From DAHUXT01 sp036378295 (GTDB lineage: Bacteria > Chloroflexota > Ktedonobacteria > Ktedonobacterales > JADMIN01), in assembly GCA_036378295.1 (NCBI GenBank), contig DASUWS010000232.1, forward strand, positions 1 to 64,000: 64,000 nt of DNA, written 5' to 3'. This document shows positions 1 to 8,645 of this stretch, piece after piece. The position numbers and the translations under genes were made by a program. Below the pieces are notes generated by a model that saw only the letters and a list, made by a program, of their open reading frames with translations, was not told the DNA's origin and did no database searches. Within the stretch, counting starts at the first letter, position 1; every line of letters starts with the position of its first letter.

Positions 1-1239
1 CTGTTCCAACATACGCTGGCTGTCGTCTCGCAGCAAGACAGCATCGCATAATGGCCCATATACGTGGTCGAGAATCGAGGTCTGCACCAGGAAGTCGCGC
101 ATCTGCGTTGGCTGGCGAGCCAGCACTTCGCTGGCGAGATAGTCAAAGATGTAGCGATGGTTCCCATGCGGAAGAGACGGATAGAGGGCGCTGGCAGACG
201 CGCCATCCCATGCCAGCGCCGCCAGGTAGAGGCCGGTTGCCCACCCTTCTGTGCTGCCCAACAGATGCGCGAGCTGTTCGGGTTCGGGAGCATGCCCAGT
301 TACCACTTGAAACAACGCCGCGGCTTCCTCTCGAGTAAAACGCAGGTCATCGAAATCCACCTCGCCCAGGAGCCCCTGCGCGCGCAAGCGCGCCAGAGGC
401 AGTGCGGGCAGCGAGCGGCTGGCAATCGCCAGATGCAAGCGGGCGGGCGCGTGCTCCAACAGAAATGCCACGCTCTCCTGCACCTGCGGATTGGTCACCA
501 CATGATAATCGTCCAACACAAGCGTCAGATCGTCGGGGAGCAGCGCCAGGGCATTTATCAGCGGGATGAGAAACTGCTCCATCGTCCTGTCCTGGAGCGT
601 GGGTAAGAGCGTCATGGTGTGCGCGGCAATATCGGGGTAGCGCATGTGGAGTGCCGCGAGTACATAGCCCCAGAAACGAGCAGGGTCGTTCTCTTCCTCA
701 TGGAGCGAAACCCAGGCCACCGGACGCGAATCTTCGCGCAGCCAGGCACTCAGCAGCGTCGTTTTCCCCGACCCGGCGGGTCCAGTCACCAGGAGCAACC
801 TACTGCTGTCACGCATGCGCAGCAAAGCTAGCAGGCGTGGACGGTCTATAGTCGAGGAAGAACGCATGGGCGGGGTCATTTTCGTCGTGAGCAGAGAACG
901 CTCCTCTGTTGCTTCGGCTGTTTCTGCGCTCGCTGTACACTGTAGCGATGCGCCATGGAACACGCTGGCAATCCGCATGAGACGGGCGAGAGTCACCTCC
1001 TCGGATTTGCCGAGGTAGGCGCTCCGTAGCACGCCTCGCTGACGACGGTACGCATACCAGTACCAACTTGCAGCCCGCCGCTCCTTGCGTGCCGTGAGGG
1101 TCCCGACAGAAGACGCGAAGCGGAAGACGCGATGTCGGGATAGCCAGACGAACCAGGCGGGTGAATCAACCACGATCGCCTGCGCGCCTTCCCGCGCATC
1201 GAGCACGCCCTGATGCACATTGGGTGTCGTACGTGCCAT
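1..1239 (-). CDS. MalT/LuxR-type ATP-dependent transcriptional regulator, 3' truncated by the window edge
   Basis: The frame is open from the ATG at 1239 to the window edge (413 residues), so the C-terminal part and any LuxR helix-turn-helix lie outside. A strong Shine-Dalgarno GGAGGTGA sits 8 bases before the ATG. The first 100 residues are an Arg/Trp-rich segment (VVDSPAWFVWLSRH, then a basic stretch) of a kind I associate with Ktedonobacterial LuxR regulators. A P-loop GPAGSGKTT follows at about residue 150, and a Walker B-like LTLVLDDYH about 75 residues later. This is the STAND/MalT-type signalling ATPase layout, in which ATP-driven oligomerisation controls DNA binding. The effector is unknown. 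The stretch 1240-1407 upstream is its leader. Family confidence is high; the target genes cannot be read from here. Confidence 0.88.
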   Translation of the reverse strand, partial: MARTTPNVHQGVLDAREGAQAIVVDSPAWFVWLSRHRVFRFASSVGTLTARKERRAASWYWYAYRRQRGVLRSAYLGKSEEVTLARLMRIASVFHGASLQCTASAETAEATEERSLLTTKMTPPMRSSSTIDRPRLLALLRMRDSSRLLLVTGPAGSGKTTLLSAWLREDSRPVAWVSLHEEENDPARFWGYVLAALHMRYPDIAAHTMTLLPTLQDRTMEQFLIPLINALALLPDDLTLVLDDYHVVTNPQVQESVAFLLEHAPARLHLAIASRSLPALPLARLRAQGLLGEVDFDDLRFTREEAAALFQVVTGHAPEPEQLAHLLGSTEGWATGLYLAALAWDGASASALYPSLPHGNHRYIFDYLASEVLARQPTQMRDFLVQTSILDHVYGPLCDAVLLRDDSQRMLEQ

Positions 1240-1407
1240 TGACTGGGTCACCTCCGAAGCAGGAAAAGTTACACAAAACGATGGCATAGGAATGCCGTGC
1301 CGTCAAGCTCGGTGTGCTACCGCTGCTTCCCACTGCGGCGGTTTCGCCCGGCTGCCGGTGCTATAATCCCGGCATCGGACAACTCAACGTCAGCAAAAGG
1401 TACGATT

Positions 1408-2526
1408 GTGACAACGCCAGCCAGCGCGCCACCAGAGATCGAGCGGGCGACTCTGCATCTCTACCAGATCTATGACACCGCCTTTGGCTTCGACCTGGAA
1501 CGCGCGCGTTCGCTCCTCAAGGAGCCTACGTCGCGGGTGCGCCCAGTGGTGACGCGCGGCGGCAGCATCGAGATCCGGCAGCTTCCGCTAGAGCTTCGTC
1601 TGGGCGATGTGACGGTCGAGCTGGCGGGTAGACCACTTAGCGGGTACATGTACGTCCGTGTTTATGACCTGGGCATCCTGGCATTTCGGATGATAATTCG
1701 CCTGCCTGATAGCATCTCATGGGATACCGCGGCGGAGCTCCTGGGCGCGGCGCAGAGCTATCCGCCCAGTGTGGTGGAGAGCTTTCAGCGGCAGTGCGAC
1801 GTCTTCACAACCCTGCTCCAACCCGCGATGGAACAGCCAAATCCCTCACCCGGACCGACCGAAGATTACACCATCTTACTTATCGAGCGTCTGGCTCCAG
1901 GCGCATTCGCTTCGCAGCTCGCGCGCGACCCCGTCATCCTGCGCACTGCCCTGGGCGAGCGCAGACAGCTCAGCGCCTCGGCGGCACAGCTCGCCAGCAG
2001 CTTCAGCTACTATGAAGATGACCTTATCGTGCTAACGTGGGGAGCCGCAGTAGTGGTCGAGCCGGACGAGATGGCACGTGACGATGCGGCGCTGCTGCTG
2101 GAGTTCGCCAACGTGCAGTTGCTGGCGTTTCGCTCGTATGACGCGGAGGTCGAGCGTGATCTGGCGCGAGTTGCCCAGCAGGTGGCGCGCACCCGGCGGC
2201 CACGATGGTCTGTGCTACTCTCTTCAGGGAGCTTCCTGCGCGAGATACACGGCCTCATTGCCGACATCACCGAGACCAGCACGCGTGTCGAAAACGCCCT
2301 CAAAGTCACCGAAGATGTCTATTGGAACCGGGTCTATACGGCAGCGCTGATGGTGCTGAGAGTGGAGGTGTGGCGCACGGGCATCGCCGAGTCGTTGGTT
2401 GTGCTGCGCGAGACAGCGGCATTGCTGCGCGACGAAGCACAGGAGGCCGTGGCAATCTCCCTGGAGGTGACGGTCATCATCCTGATTGCCATCGAGTTGG
2501 TCGTGGCCGTGCTGGGCCTGCGCTGA
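1408..2526 (+). CDS. RMD1/DUF155-like C-terminally membrane-anchored protein
   Basis: A GTG start at 1408 is chosen because AAAAGG lies about 7 bases upstream; an upstream in-frame ATG at 1297 would add a Cys/Arg-rich stretch without family character. The protein is 372 residues. It is soluble and acidic through most of its length and ends in one hydrophobic segment (VTVIILIAIELVVAVLGL). The middle block SYYEDDLIVLTWGAAVVV followed by an all-helical region with VTEDVYWNRVY resembles the RMD1/DUF155 layout, where a helical domain precedes a single C-terminal membrane anchor. That assignment rests on pattern memory and is moderate. No catalytic motif is visible. It stands 67 bases ahead of the esterase gene on the same strand and may be co-transcribed with it. 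Confidence 0.6.
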   Translation: MTTPASAPPEIERATLHLYQIYDTAFGFDLERARSLLKEPTSRVRPVVTRGGSIEIRQLPLELRLGDVTVELAGRPLSGYMYVRVYDLGILAFRMIIRLPDSISWDTAAELLGAAQSYPPSVVESFQRQCDVFTTLLQPAMEQPNPSPGPTEDYTILLIERLAPGAFASQLARDPVILRTALGERRQLSASAAQLASSFSYYEDDLIVLTWGAAVVVEPDEMARDDAALLLEFANVQLLAFRSYDAEVERDLARVAQQVARTRRPRWSVLLSSGSFLREIHGLIADITETSTRVENALKVTEDVYWNRVYTAALMVLRVEVWRTGIAESLVVLRETAALLRDEAQEAVAISLEVTVIILIAIELVVAVLGLR

Positions 2527-2593
2527 TCCGAGAGAACGCCATATGCGCGCTAAGCGCTATACCAGTACCCGTACACGAAAGGGAGAATGTGAG

Positions 2594-3589
2594 ATGCCTG
2601 TCACGGTCGAAATGCCCGTCCTCGAAAGCACGGTGCTGCGTGGGAATCCGCTGGACGACCCGGCCAACCGGCGCCTGCCGGTCATCCTGCCGCCGGACTA
2701 CGCCAATTCACAGCGCCGCTATCCAGTGCTCGTCGCGCTGACTGGCTTCACAGGCAAGGGCATTATGTTGCTCAACGAAGACGCCTGGCAGCCAAATCTG
2801 GCCGAGCGGCTCGACCGCCTCTACGCCGCCGGAATGCCGCACGCCATCGTCGTGCTGCCCGACTGCTTCACGCGCTATGGCGGCAGCCAGTATATCAACT
2901 CGCAAGCCACCGGGCGCTATGAAGACTACGTGATCGAGGAGATCATCCCCTGGGTTGACGCGCACTACCGCACACTCGCGACGCCGCAATCACGCGGAGT
3001 CTTTGGCAAATCGAGCGGCGGGTACGGCTCGATGATTCTCGGCATGCGCCATCCTGAGGTATTTGGCGCGCTGGCCTGCCATAGCGGCGATATGCTCTTC
3101 GAGCTGTGCTACGCGCCGGATTTCCCCAAGATGTGCAACCGCGTCAACATGTTCGGCGGGGTCGAAGGCTGGTGGAAACAGTTCGCGGCCCAGGTCAAGA
3201 AGAACCAGGCGGACTTCGACGCTCTGAATATCCTGGCGATGTCGGCGTGCTACTCGCCCGACTCTAACGCGCCACTCGGCATTGGGCTGCCCGTCAACCT
3301 GCATACCTGCGAGCGCGTGCCGGAAGTCTGGGCGCGCTGGCTCGAATGGGACCCCATCGAGCTTCTCGACCGCTATGGCGAAAGCCTGCGCGGGATGCGG
3401 CTGGTGTTCATGGATTGCGGCGACCATGACCAGTTCAATCTGCACTACGGCGCGCGGGTCATGGCGGCGCGGCTCGCCGCTCGCGGTATCGCCTATGAGC
3501 ATGAGGAATTCGACGACAATCATACCAGCATCCAGTATCGCTACGATATCTCGCTGCTGAAGTTGCTGGCCGCGCTTGACCACGAATGA
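2594..3589 (+). CDS. Enterochelin-esterase/esterase-D-like alpha/beta hydrolase
   Basis: The ATG at 2594 follows AAAGGGAG by a normal distance and begins MPVTVEMP; the longer frame from 2486 has no ribosome site. The 331-residue protein is a serine hydrolase of the putative esterase (enterochelin esterase, S-formylglutathione hydrolase) group. Visible features are the nucleophile elbow GKSSG at residues 138-142 (Ser140), an acidic motif DCGDHDQF for the catalytic Asp, and DDNHTS near the C-terminus for the catalytic His. There is no signal peptide, so it probably acts in the cytoplasm. The substrate is not deducible. It is followed by hpt after 115 bases. Confidence 0.88.
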   Translation: MPVTVEMPVLESTVLRGNPLDDPANRRLPVILPPDYANSQRRYPVLVALTGFTGKGIMLLNEDAWQPNLAERLDRLYAAGMPHAIVVLPDCFTRYGGSQYINSQATGRYEDYVIEEIIPWVDAHYRTLATPQSRGVFGKSSGGYGSMILGMRHPEVFGALACHSGDMLFELCYAPDFPKMCNRVNMFGGVEGWWKQFAAQVKKNQADFDALNILAMSACYSPDSNAPLGIGLPVNLHTCERVPEVWARWLEWDPIELLDRYGESLRGMRLVFMDCGDHDQFNLHYGARVMAARLAARGIAYEHEEFDDNHTSIQYRYDISLLKLLAALDHE

Positions 3590-3704
3590 CGCGGCTGGCA
3601 AGATATACTGAACATGGCGGCGTCTCTGGCCCGTGCCGGACGAGACGTTTGCGACAAGTGGACGAGAAACAGCTAGCAGCAACTAGACCTAGAGGAGAAC
3701 GCGC

Positions 3705-4265
3705 GTGCCCAGCTCCCATTCTATGCACGATGACATCGAAGAAGTCCTCATTTCCGAGCCGGTACTCCAGGCACGTATTGCCGCACTTGCCGCCGCAATC
3801 CGCGAAGACTATGAGGGGCGCGATCTGCTGCTGGTGGGGATTCTCCGGGGCGGGGTGATGTTCATGGCGGACCTCGCCCGGCAGATTGATATGCCACTGG
3901 AGATGGACTTCATGGCGACCAGCAGCTACGGCAACGAAACGGTGACCAGTGGTGTCGTCCGCATCCTCAAAGACCTCGATACATCCATAGATGGGCGGCA
4001 TATCCTGATCGTCGAGGATATTATCGATAGCGGGCTGACACTACGCTACCTGATGGAGTTGCTGGACAACCGCAACCCAGCCAGCATCGCCGTCTGCGCG
4101 CTGCTCGACAAAGAGAAAGCGCAGAAAGATGTGGTCGTGCAGCCGGAGTACGTCGGCTTCAGCATTCCCGACCGCTTCGTCGTTGGGTACGGGCTGGACT
4201 ACGCGCAAAAGTATCGCAACCTGCCCTACATCGGCGTCCTCAAGCCGAGCGTCTATACCGGATAG
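3705..4265 (+). CDS. hpt: Hypoxanthine phosphoribosyltransferase
   Basis: This enzyme joins hypoxanthine (and usually guanine) to PRPP to give IMP or GMP in cytoplasmic purine salvage. The protein is 186 residues, the usual length. The PRPP loop LIVEDIIDSGLT is at residues 101-112, and LVGILRGGVMFMADL (about 43-57) is the second family signature. The C-terminal YVGFSIPDRFVVGYGLDY is the base-binding region. I chose the GTG at 3705 because AGAGGAG lies 7 bases upstream; an in-frame ATG at 3723 is the alternative. It is normally placed near tilS/ftsH in bacteria, but neither is present here. Confidence 0.95.
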   Translation: MPSSHSMHDDIEEVLISEPVLQARIAALAAAIREDYEGRDLLLVGILRGGVMFMADLARQIDMPLEMDFMATSSYGNETVTSGVVRILKDLDTSIDGRHILIVEDIIDSGLTLRYLMELLDNRNPASIAVCALLDKEKAQKDVVVQPEYVGFSIPDRFVVGYGLDYAQKYRNLPYIGVLKPSVYTG

Positions 4266-4320
4266 TCATCCCCTGGCCCAGGCGTTGAACCCTCTGTACG
4301 TCTGCTCATCCTTATGGTAT

Positions 4321-4340
4321 TGTGAACTGTATAGTTCATA
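4321..4340. promoter_or_regulatory. Operator 1 for the adjacent TetR regulator
   Basis: TGTGAACTGTATAGTTCATA is an imperfect inverted repeat (GAACT...AGTTC core) 34 bases before the tetR start. A near-identical perfect-arm copy lies at 5021-5040, directly before the ketosynthase gene. Two copies flanking one regulator gene are typical of TetR autorepression plus control of a target. Confidence 0.8.
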
Positions 4341-4373
4341 AAGAATGAGGCCAGTGACAGGCGGAACAATGCT

Positions 4374-5000
4374 ATGGGCCGACCGAGCGACGCCAGCAAG
4401 CGGTTGATCGAGGCCGCTCGCCATATGATCTTCGCGCACAGCTATGAAGGCGTGAGTGTTGATGAGCTGTGCGCAGCCGCAGGCGTGAACAAGAGCAGCT
4501 TTTATCACTTCTTCCCATCAAAACAGGCGCTCGTGCTCGCCGCTATTGAAAGCCAATGGCAGTGGTTTGAGCAGACAGCGCTGGAGCCAACTTTCCTGGA
4601 TCGCAATACCCCTCCACACGAGCGGATGCTGCGTTTCTTTGATCTCGTGTGGGAGCGGCAACAGGCCCAGAAGCAAACCGATGGCTACATGCATGGGTGC
4701 CCGGCGGGCAATCTGACGTTGGAGTTGAGCACGCAGGATGAGTTGATTCGCGCGCGCGTGGAACGATTCTTCCGGGAGTGGCTCAAGTACTTCCAACACG
4801 TATTGCGCGAGGCGAAAGCACAAGGCGTTGTGCCTCCAGATCTAGATATCGCATCAACCGCGCAGGCGCTGCTCGCATACTTCGAAGGAGTCATGCTATT
4901 GGCCAAAGGCCGCAATGATCCTTCGCTGATTGCTTCGCTGCGCATGGGAACACTCTCGTTGATGCGATACCGTGAGAATCGGGGAGCGTCTACCGAGTAG
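4374..5000 (+). CDS. TetR/AcrR-family transcriptional repressor
   Basis: The protein is 208 residues, normal for the family. Residues 1-50 form the helix-turn-helix, with YEGVSVDELCAAAGVNKSSF followed by YHFFPSKQAL. The C-terminal ligand domain contains MHGCPAGNLTLELS, a motif I recall from TetR regulators of the YvdT/AcrR-like group that sense electrophilic or aromatic compounds; the ligand itself is not known. Palindromes at 4321-4340 and 5021-5040 bracket the gene, so it probably represses itself and the downstream fabF-like gene. A short T-run after the stop (5003-5011) precedes the second operator without a clear hairpin, so read-through into the ketosynthase is possible. Confidence 0.9.
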   Translation: MGRPSDASKRLIEAARHMIFAHSYEGVSVDELCAAAGVNKSSFYHFFPSKQALVLAAIESQWQWFEQTALEPTFLDRNTPPHERMLRFFDLVWERQQAQKQTDGYMHGCPAGNLTLELSTQDELIRARVERFFREWLKYFQHVLREAKAQGVVPPDLDIASTAQALLAYFEGVMLLAKGRNDPSLIASLRMGTLSLMRYRENRGASTE

Positions 5001-5020
5001 ACTCTTTTTTTCGGCGTCAT

Positions 5021-5040
5021 TGTGAACTGTTCGGTTCACA
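5021..5040. promoter_or_regulatory. Operator 2 for the TetR regulator, ahead of the ketosynthase
   Basis: TGTGAACTGTTCGGTTCACA has perfect 7-base arms (TGTGAAC/GTTCACA) around a 6-base spacer. It shares its first ten bases with the 4321-4340 site. It lies 68 bases before the ketosynthase start, within promoter range. Confidence 0.82.
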
Positions 5041-5107
5041 ATCCATGTAGAGTCATATCCCAGTGGGAAGCCAGCAGATCTGGACTCTGCTGAAATGGAG
5101 GTGGATG

Positions 5108-6346
5108 ATGAAGCGCGTGGTGATTACTGGCATGGGGCTTATCACATCCCTTGGGCACAGCGTCAACGAGACGTGGGAAGCGCTCTGTGATGGACGCTCG
5201 GGCATTGGGCCGATTACGAATTTTGACGCGAGCCAATATCCGGTTAGATTCGCTGGAGAGGTCAGGGAGTTCGATGCCAGTCGCTACCTTAGCCACAAAG
5301 ACGCGCGCCGGAACGATCCCTTCACCCATCTGGCTGTCGCGGCCTCTCGCGAGGCGCTGGCGCAAGCGCACCTCTCGATCACAGAACAACTCGCCCCTGA
5401 GGTTGGCGTGTGTATCGGGAGTGGCATCGGTGGACTGATGACCCTCCATGAGCAGTTTGCTGTCCTGCATGAAAAAGGGCCTGCGCGTGTCAGCCCTTTC
5501 GCGGTGCCGATGCTGATGATCAACGGAGCGGCAGGCATGGTTTCGCTACTGACCGGAGCGCAAGGGCCAACCTGGGCGGCTGTTTCTGCCTGCGCGACTG
5601 GTGGGAACGCGCTGGGTGAAGCCGCGGAGACGATCCGACGTGGAGCGGCCAGGGCAATGATAGCTGGAGGCGCGGAAAAGGCAGTGACCCCACTCGCTAT
5701 GGCTGCTTTTGCGAATATGCACGCCCTCTCACGGCAGAATGATGACCCACAGCGGGCCAGCCGCCCCTTTGACGCCGAACGCGATGGCTTTGTCATGGGA
5801 GAAGGCGCAGGGATGCTGATCCTGGAAGATCTCGATTTCGCATTAGAACGCCATGCGCCTATTCTTGCGGAACTCGTCGGGTACGGCTCGACGGCGGATG
5901 CCTATCATGTGACGGAGCCCGCTCCAGGCGGCGAGGGCCTGGTGCGCGCAATCGAGCGCGCATTACAGAGTGCCGGGCTGCACCCTGAGGAGGTGGATTA
6001 TATCAATGCCCACGGGACGGCAACGCGCCTCAACGACACAATGGAGACGCAGGCGGTCAAGACCGCGCTTGGCAGCCACGCGTACCACGTGGCTATCAGC
6101 TCGACCAAATCAATGCTGGGCCATACGTTTGGCGCGGCCGGGGGCATCGAGGCGGCAATCGCGGTTCAGAGCATTGTCCACGGAATCATTCCTCCTACCA
6201 TCAACCTGGATCATCCTGACCCAACGTGCGACCTGGATTACGTTCCCCATCAGGCACGGCGGCGCGCGGTAAGGGTGGCGCTATCCAACTCGATGGGGTT
6301 TGGCGGGCACAATACCTGCCTCGCGTTCAAGCGGTATGAGCCGTAG
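5108..6346 (+). CDS. fabF: Beta-ketoacyl-ACP synthase II (FabF-type ketosynthase)
   Basis: This condensing enzyme adds two-carbon units from malonyl-ACP to acyl-ACP. The protein is 412 residues, the usual KAS II length. It begins MKRVVITGMGLITSLG at the ATG at 5108, 6 bases after GGAGG. The active-site Cys162 is in VSACATGGNALG, and the two catalytic histidines are His302 in NAHGTATRLND and His339 in MLGHTFGAAGG. It stands alone, without fabD, fabG or acpP, and sits behind a TetR operator. That suggests an inducible accessory ketosynthase for membrane adjustment or specialised lipid synthesis rather than the housekeeping copy. That role is inference; the enzyme class is clear. Confidence 0.93.
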   Translation: MKRVVITGMGLITSLGHSVNETWEALCDGRSGIGPITNFDASQYPVRFAGEVREFDASRYLSHKDARRNDPFTHLAVAASREALAQAHLSITEQLAPEVGVCIGSGIGGLMTLHEQFAVLHEKGPARVSPFAVPMLMINGAAGMVSLLTGAQGPTWAAVSACATGGNALGEAAETIRRGAARAMIAGGAEKAVTPLAMAAFANMHALSRQNDDPQRASRPFDAERDGFVMGEGAGMLILEDLDFALERHAPILAELVGYGSTADAYHVTEPAPGGEGLVRAIERALQSAGLHPEEVDYINAHGTATRLNDTMETQAVKTALGSHAYHVAISSTKSMLGHTFGAAGGIEAAIAVQSIVHGIIPPTINLDHPDPTCDLDYVPHQARRRAVRVALSNSMGFGGHNTCLAFKRYEP

Positions 6347-6616
6347 CCGCCGTATCGCTGAACCGCTATCGCACGCCAAGTCCCATACTTTTCCCGATTT
6401 CACAGGGCGATGCGCCGGGGTCTTCGGGCTCCGGCGAGCATCCACAGACCCATATCCCAAGCGAAACCAGTATGAGTCTGCGTGGAGGAGATCAGCGCGG
6501 GTAGAGCTCGCGTGATCCCCTCCAGGATGCCTTCTCTTCTCGCCCCTCCTACTGGGCCAGCGGCCAGGAGGCGAAGAGTGGTGAGGAGAAATATAGCAAG
6601 CGTGTGCTGTAACCCT

Positions 6617-7072
6617 TTACCCAATCAAGGCGATGACACAGGCCAGATCATTCCGGACGCGCTCTGGAGCGCTCCGCCGCAGCGCCTCGTCTGGCGTCAG
6701 CCACTCCCAGCGATCATGCTCCGCATCCGGGACTATCGCGGCGCCTTGCGGCGCTTCCACCCAGTAGACGCGCCAATCAGGGCTGCCACACGGAGCCGGA
6801 TGGAGCGGCAGCTCAAGCCCAGTTTCTTCGGCAAGCTCCCGCTGGGCGCATTCGTCCACCACTTCACCGGGCAGACGCGCCCCTGACGGCGATGTCCACG
6901 CCCAATCGCCTTCATACGCCGCGCCGTTGTGTTTCCGGTGCAGCAAAAGAATCCGTAGAGCGCTCCCGCAATGCTGGAAAACGACGACGGTACACCCGTA
7001 GGGCGGCTCCTGGCTTACGGGCAGGCCGTCCCACGTCGTGCGCGGCAGCGTGCCGCCAAAATCTTCCGGCAT
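6617..7072 (-). CDS. NUDIX hydrolase
   Basis: The 151-residue protein contains a complete Nudix box, G-ARLPG-E-VVDECAQ-REL-A-EETGL, matching Gx5Ex7REUxEExGU, in the middle of the chain. These metal-dependent enzymes hydrolyse nucleoside diphosphates linked to another moiety, but the substrate cannot be read. The Trp-rich VYWVEAP and EHDRWEWL segments are like those of Ap4A/dNTP-type members. It starts 13 bases after the DtxR-type regulator gene on the same strand and has only a weak ribosome site, so it is probably translated from the same transcript. The 270 bases between its end and fabF hold no gene that I can support. Confidence 0.9.
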   Translation of the reverse strand: MPEDFGGTLPRTTWDGLPVSQEPPYGCTVVVFQHCGSALRILLLHRKHNGAAYEGDWAWTSPSGARLPGEVVDECAQRELAEETGLELPLHPAPCGSPDWRVYWVEAPQGAAIVPDAEHDRWEWLTPDEALRRSAPERVRNDLACVIALIG

Positions 7073-7085
7073 ATACGCGGCACGC

Positions 7086-7796
7086 CTAGACCGGGACGAC
7101 CCACAGCGCGTATGCTACCCGCGCCGGGACCGTCAGGTGCGAGCCATCAGCCAGCGCGAGCAGAGCATCGCTATCGTCTGGCTGCGGTGGCGCGCTAACC
7201 AGCGCGAGCTGCGTGCCGGGGACGATGCCCCGGTCATGGAGATAGGCGATCATCGCTTCCTCATCCTCGACCACCTCAGAAACCAGGAGGAGCCGCATTG
7301 GCCGCCCCGGCTCCGCATGCAGCAGGCGAATCGCGCCCTGGTCTCTCAGATAGTTGCGGGCGTCGGGGACCGATCCGGGGATTGGGTTGCCGTGAGGGCA
7401 GGTGGCAGGCTGGCCAAGCGCGGCGACGACGCGCTCCTCGACCGCGCCAGAGATGTAGTGTTCCAGGCGGAGCGCTTCCTCATGCACCTGATGCCACTGC
7501 ATGCCAAGCATATCCACCAGAAAACGCTCGGTCAGCCGGTGGCGGCGCAAGACACCCTCCGCGTAGGCCAATCCCTTCGGCGTCAGTGTCACCTGGCGTT
7601 TGCTATCCATCTCGATATAGCCGTCGCGTACCATGCGCTTGAGGGTTTCCGTCACCGTCGGCGGCGCAACACCAAACTTCTCCGCCAGCCGTGCGCCGAT
7701 GACCGTATCGCCCTCCATACCCATGTTGTAGATCGTTTCGAGGTATGACTCGACGACCTCAGACGCCTTTGCGTCCGCTGCTGTCGCTTCACTCAT
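7086..7796 (-). CDS. DtxR/MntR-family metal-dependent transcriptional regulator
   Basis: The 236-residue protein has three parts in the order expected for full-length DtxR/IdeR. An N-terminal winged helix (VVESYLETIYNMGMEG, then GVAPPTVTETLKRMVRDGYI) is followed by a dimerisation and metal-binding domain with HRLTERFLVDMLGMQWHQVH and EEALRLEHYIS. A C-terminal SH3-like FeoA domain runs from about residue 150 to 230 (DRGIVPGTQLALV). It probably senses Fe(II) or Mn(II) and represses metal uptake. No metal transporter lies in the window. AGGAG is 7 bases before the ATG. The downstream NUDIX gene is likely in the same operon. Confidence 0.93.
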   Translation of the reverse strand: MSEATAADAKASEVVESYLETIYNMGMEGDTVIGARLAEKFGVAPPTVTETLKRMVRDGYIEMDSKRQVTLTPKGLAYAEGVLRRHRLTERFLVDMLGMQWHQVHEEALRLEHYISGAVEERVVAALGQPATCPHGNPIPGSVPDARNYLRDQGAIRLLHAEPGRPMRLLLVSEVVEDEEAMIAYLHDRGIVPGTQLALVSAPPQPDDSDALLALADGSHLTVPARVAYALWVVPV

Positions 7797-7889
7797 ACTG
7801 CTGCTCCTGCCTGCCCTGCTATCCTCTGAGCAGCATTATCGCATGCCGGGAAAGCAAGCACATCAGTGATTCTTTCGCGCGGCGTCTAC

Positions 7890-8645
7890 CTATCCCAGCC
7901 CATGCTCGCGTGCCCAGAGGGCCGCTTGTGTGCGGTCGCGCAGCGCCAACTTGCTGAGAATATTGGAGACGTGATTCTTGACTGTACCTTCCGTGATGAA
8001 GAGCGCCTCGCCAATCTCGCGATTACTCGACCCGCGCGCAATATGCCCCAGAATCTGGCGCTCACGCTCGGTCAGATCCTCGCCGCCCGCCAGCAGAGGC
8101 CCTGCCATGCTGGCCTGCTGCGTAGTGGTTGGGAGAGCGGACTTATCGGGCTGTGCCAGATGCGCCACCAGCTTTGCCGCGACCGACGGCTGCAGTGGCG
8201 AGTCCCCCGCGTAGACCGCTCGAATCGCCTCAACTAGATCCGAGGCCGAAGTATCTTTGAGCAGGTAACCCTTCGCCCCGGCGCGGATACCCCTGAGCAC
8301 GTATTCCTGATCGTCGAAGGTCGTCAGAATCAGCACGCGCACGTCTGGCCAGCGCTCGCCAATCCGCTGGGTGGCCTCCACGCCGTCCATCACAGGCATG
8401 CGAATATCCATCAGCACGACATCAGGAAGCGCACCGCGACGCTCCATCTCCTCCAGTCGCGCCAGCGCCTCTTCGCCGTTCCCAGCAACCCCGGCGACGG
8501 CTATTCCGCTTTCCAGTTCCAGCAGCCGCTGAAAACTCTGGCGCAGGAGCATCTGGTCATCTACGATCAGCACGCGAATTGCCCCAGCGGTCTCCTGCGT
8601 CCCCGGCTGCTCTCCAGGCCTCCCACCTGATGTCTCGCTCGTCAT
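7890..8645 (-). CDS. NarL/FixJ-family response regulator
   Basis: The 251-residue protein has a receiver domain (residues about 22-145) with the acidic pocket VDD at 28-30, phosphorylation site Asp80 in VVLMDIRMP, and the Lys switch in YLLKDTSASD. A linker precedes a LuxR-type helix-turn-helix at about 185-250 (LTERERQILGHIARG, then GTVKNHVSNILSKL). Its start overlaps the histidine kinase stop by 4 bases, so the pair is translationally coupled, and AGGAG is 7 bases upstream inside the kinase gene. The signal and regulon are unknown. Confidence 0.96.
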   Translation of the reverse strand: MTSETSGGRPGEQPGTQETAGAIRVLIVDDQMLLRQSFQRLLELESGIAVAGVAGNGEEALARLEEMERRGALPDVVLMDIRMPVMDGVEATQRIGERWPDVRVLILTTFDDQEYVLRGIRAGAKGYLLKDTSASDLVEAIRAVYAGDSPLQPSVAAKLVAHLAQPDKSALPTTTQQASMAGPLLAGGEDLTERERQILGHIARGSSNREIGEALFITEGTVKNHVSNILSKLALRDRTQAALWAREHGLG

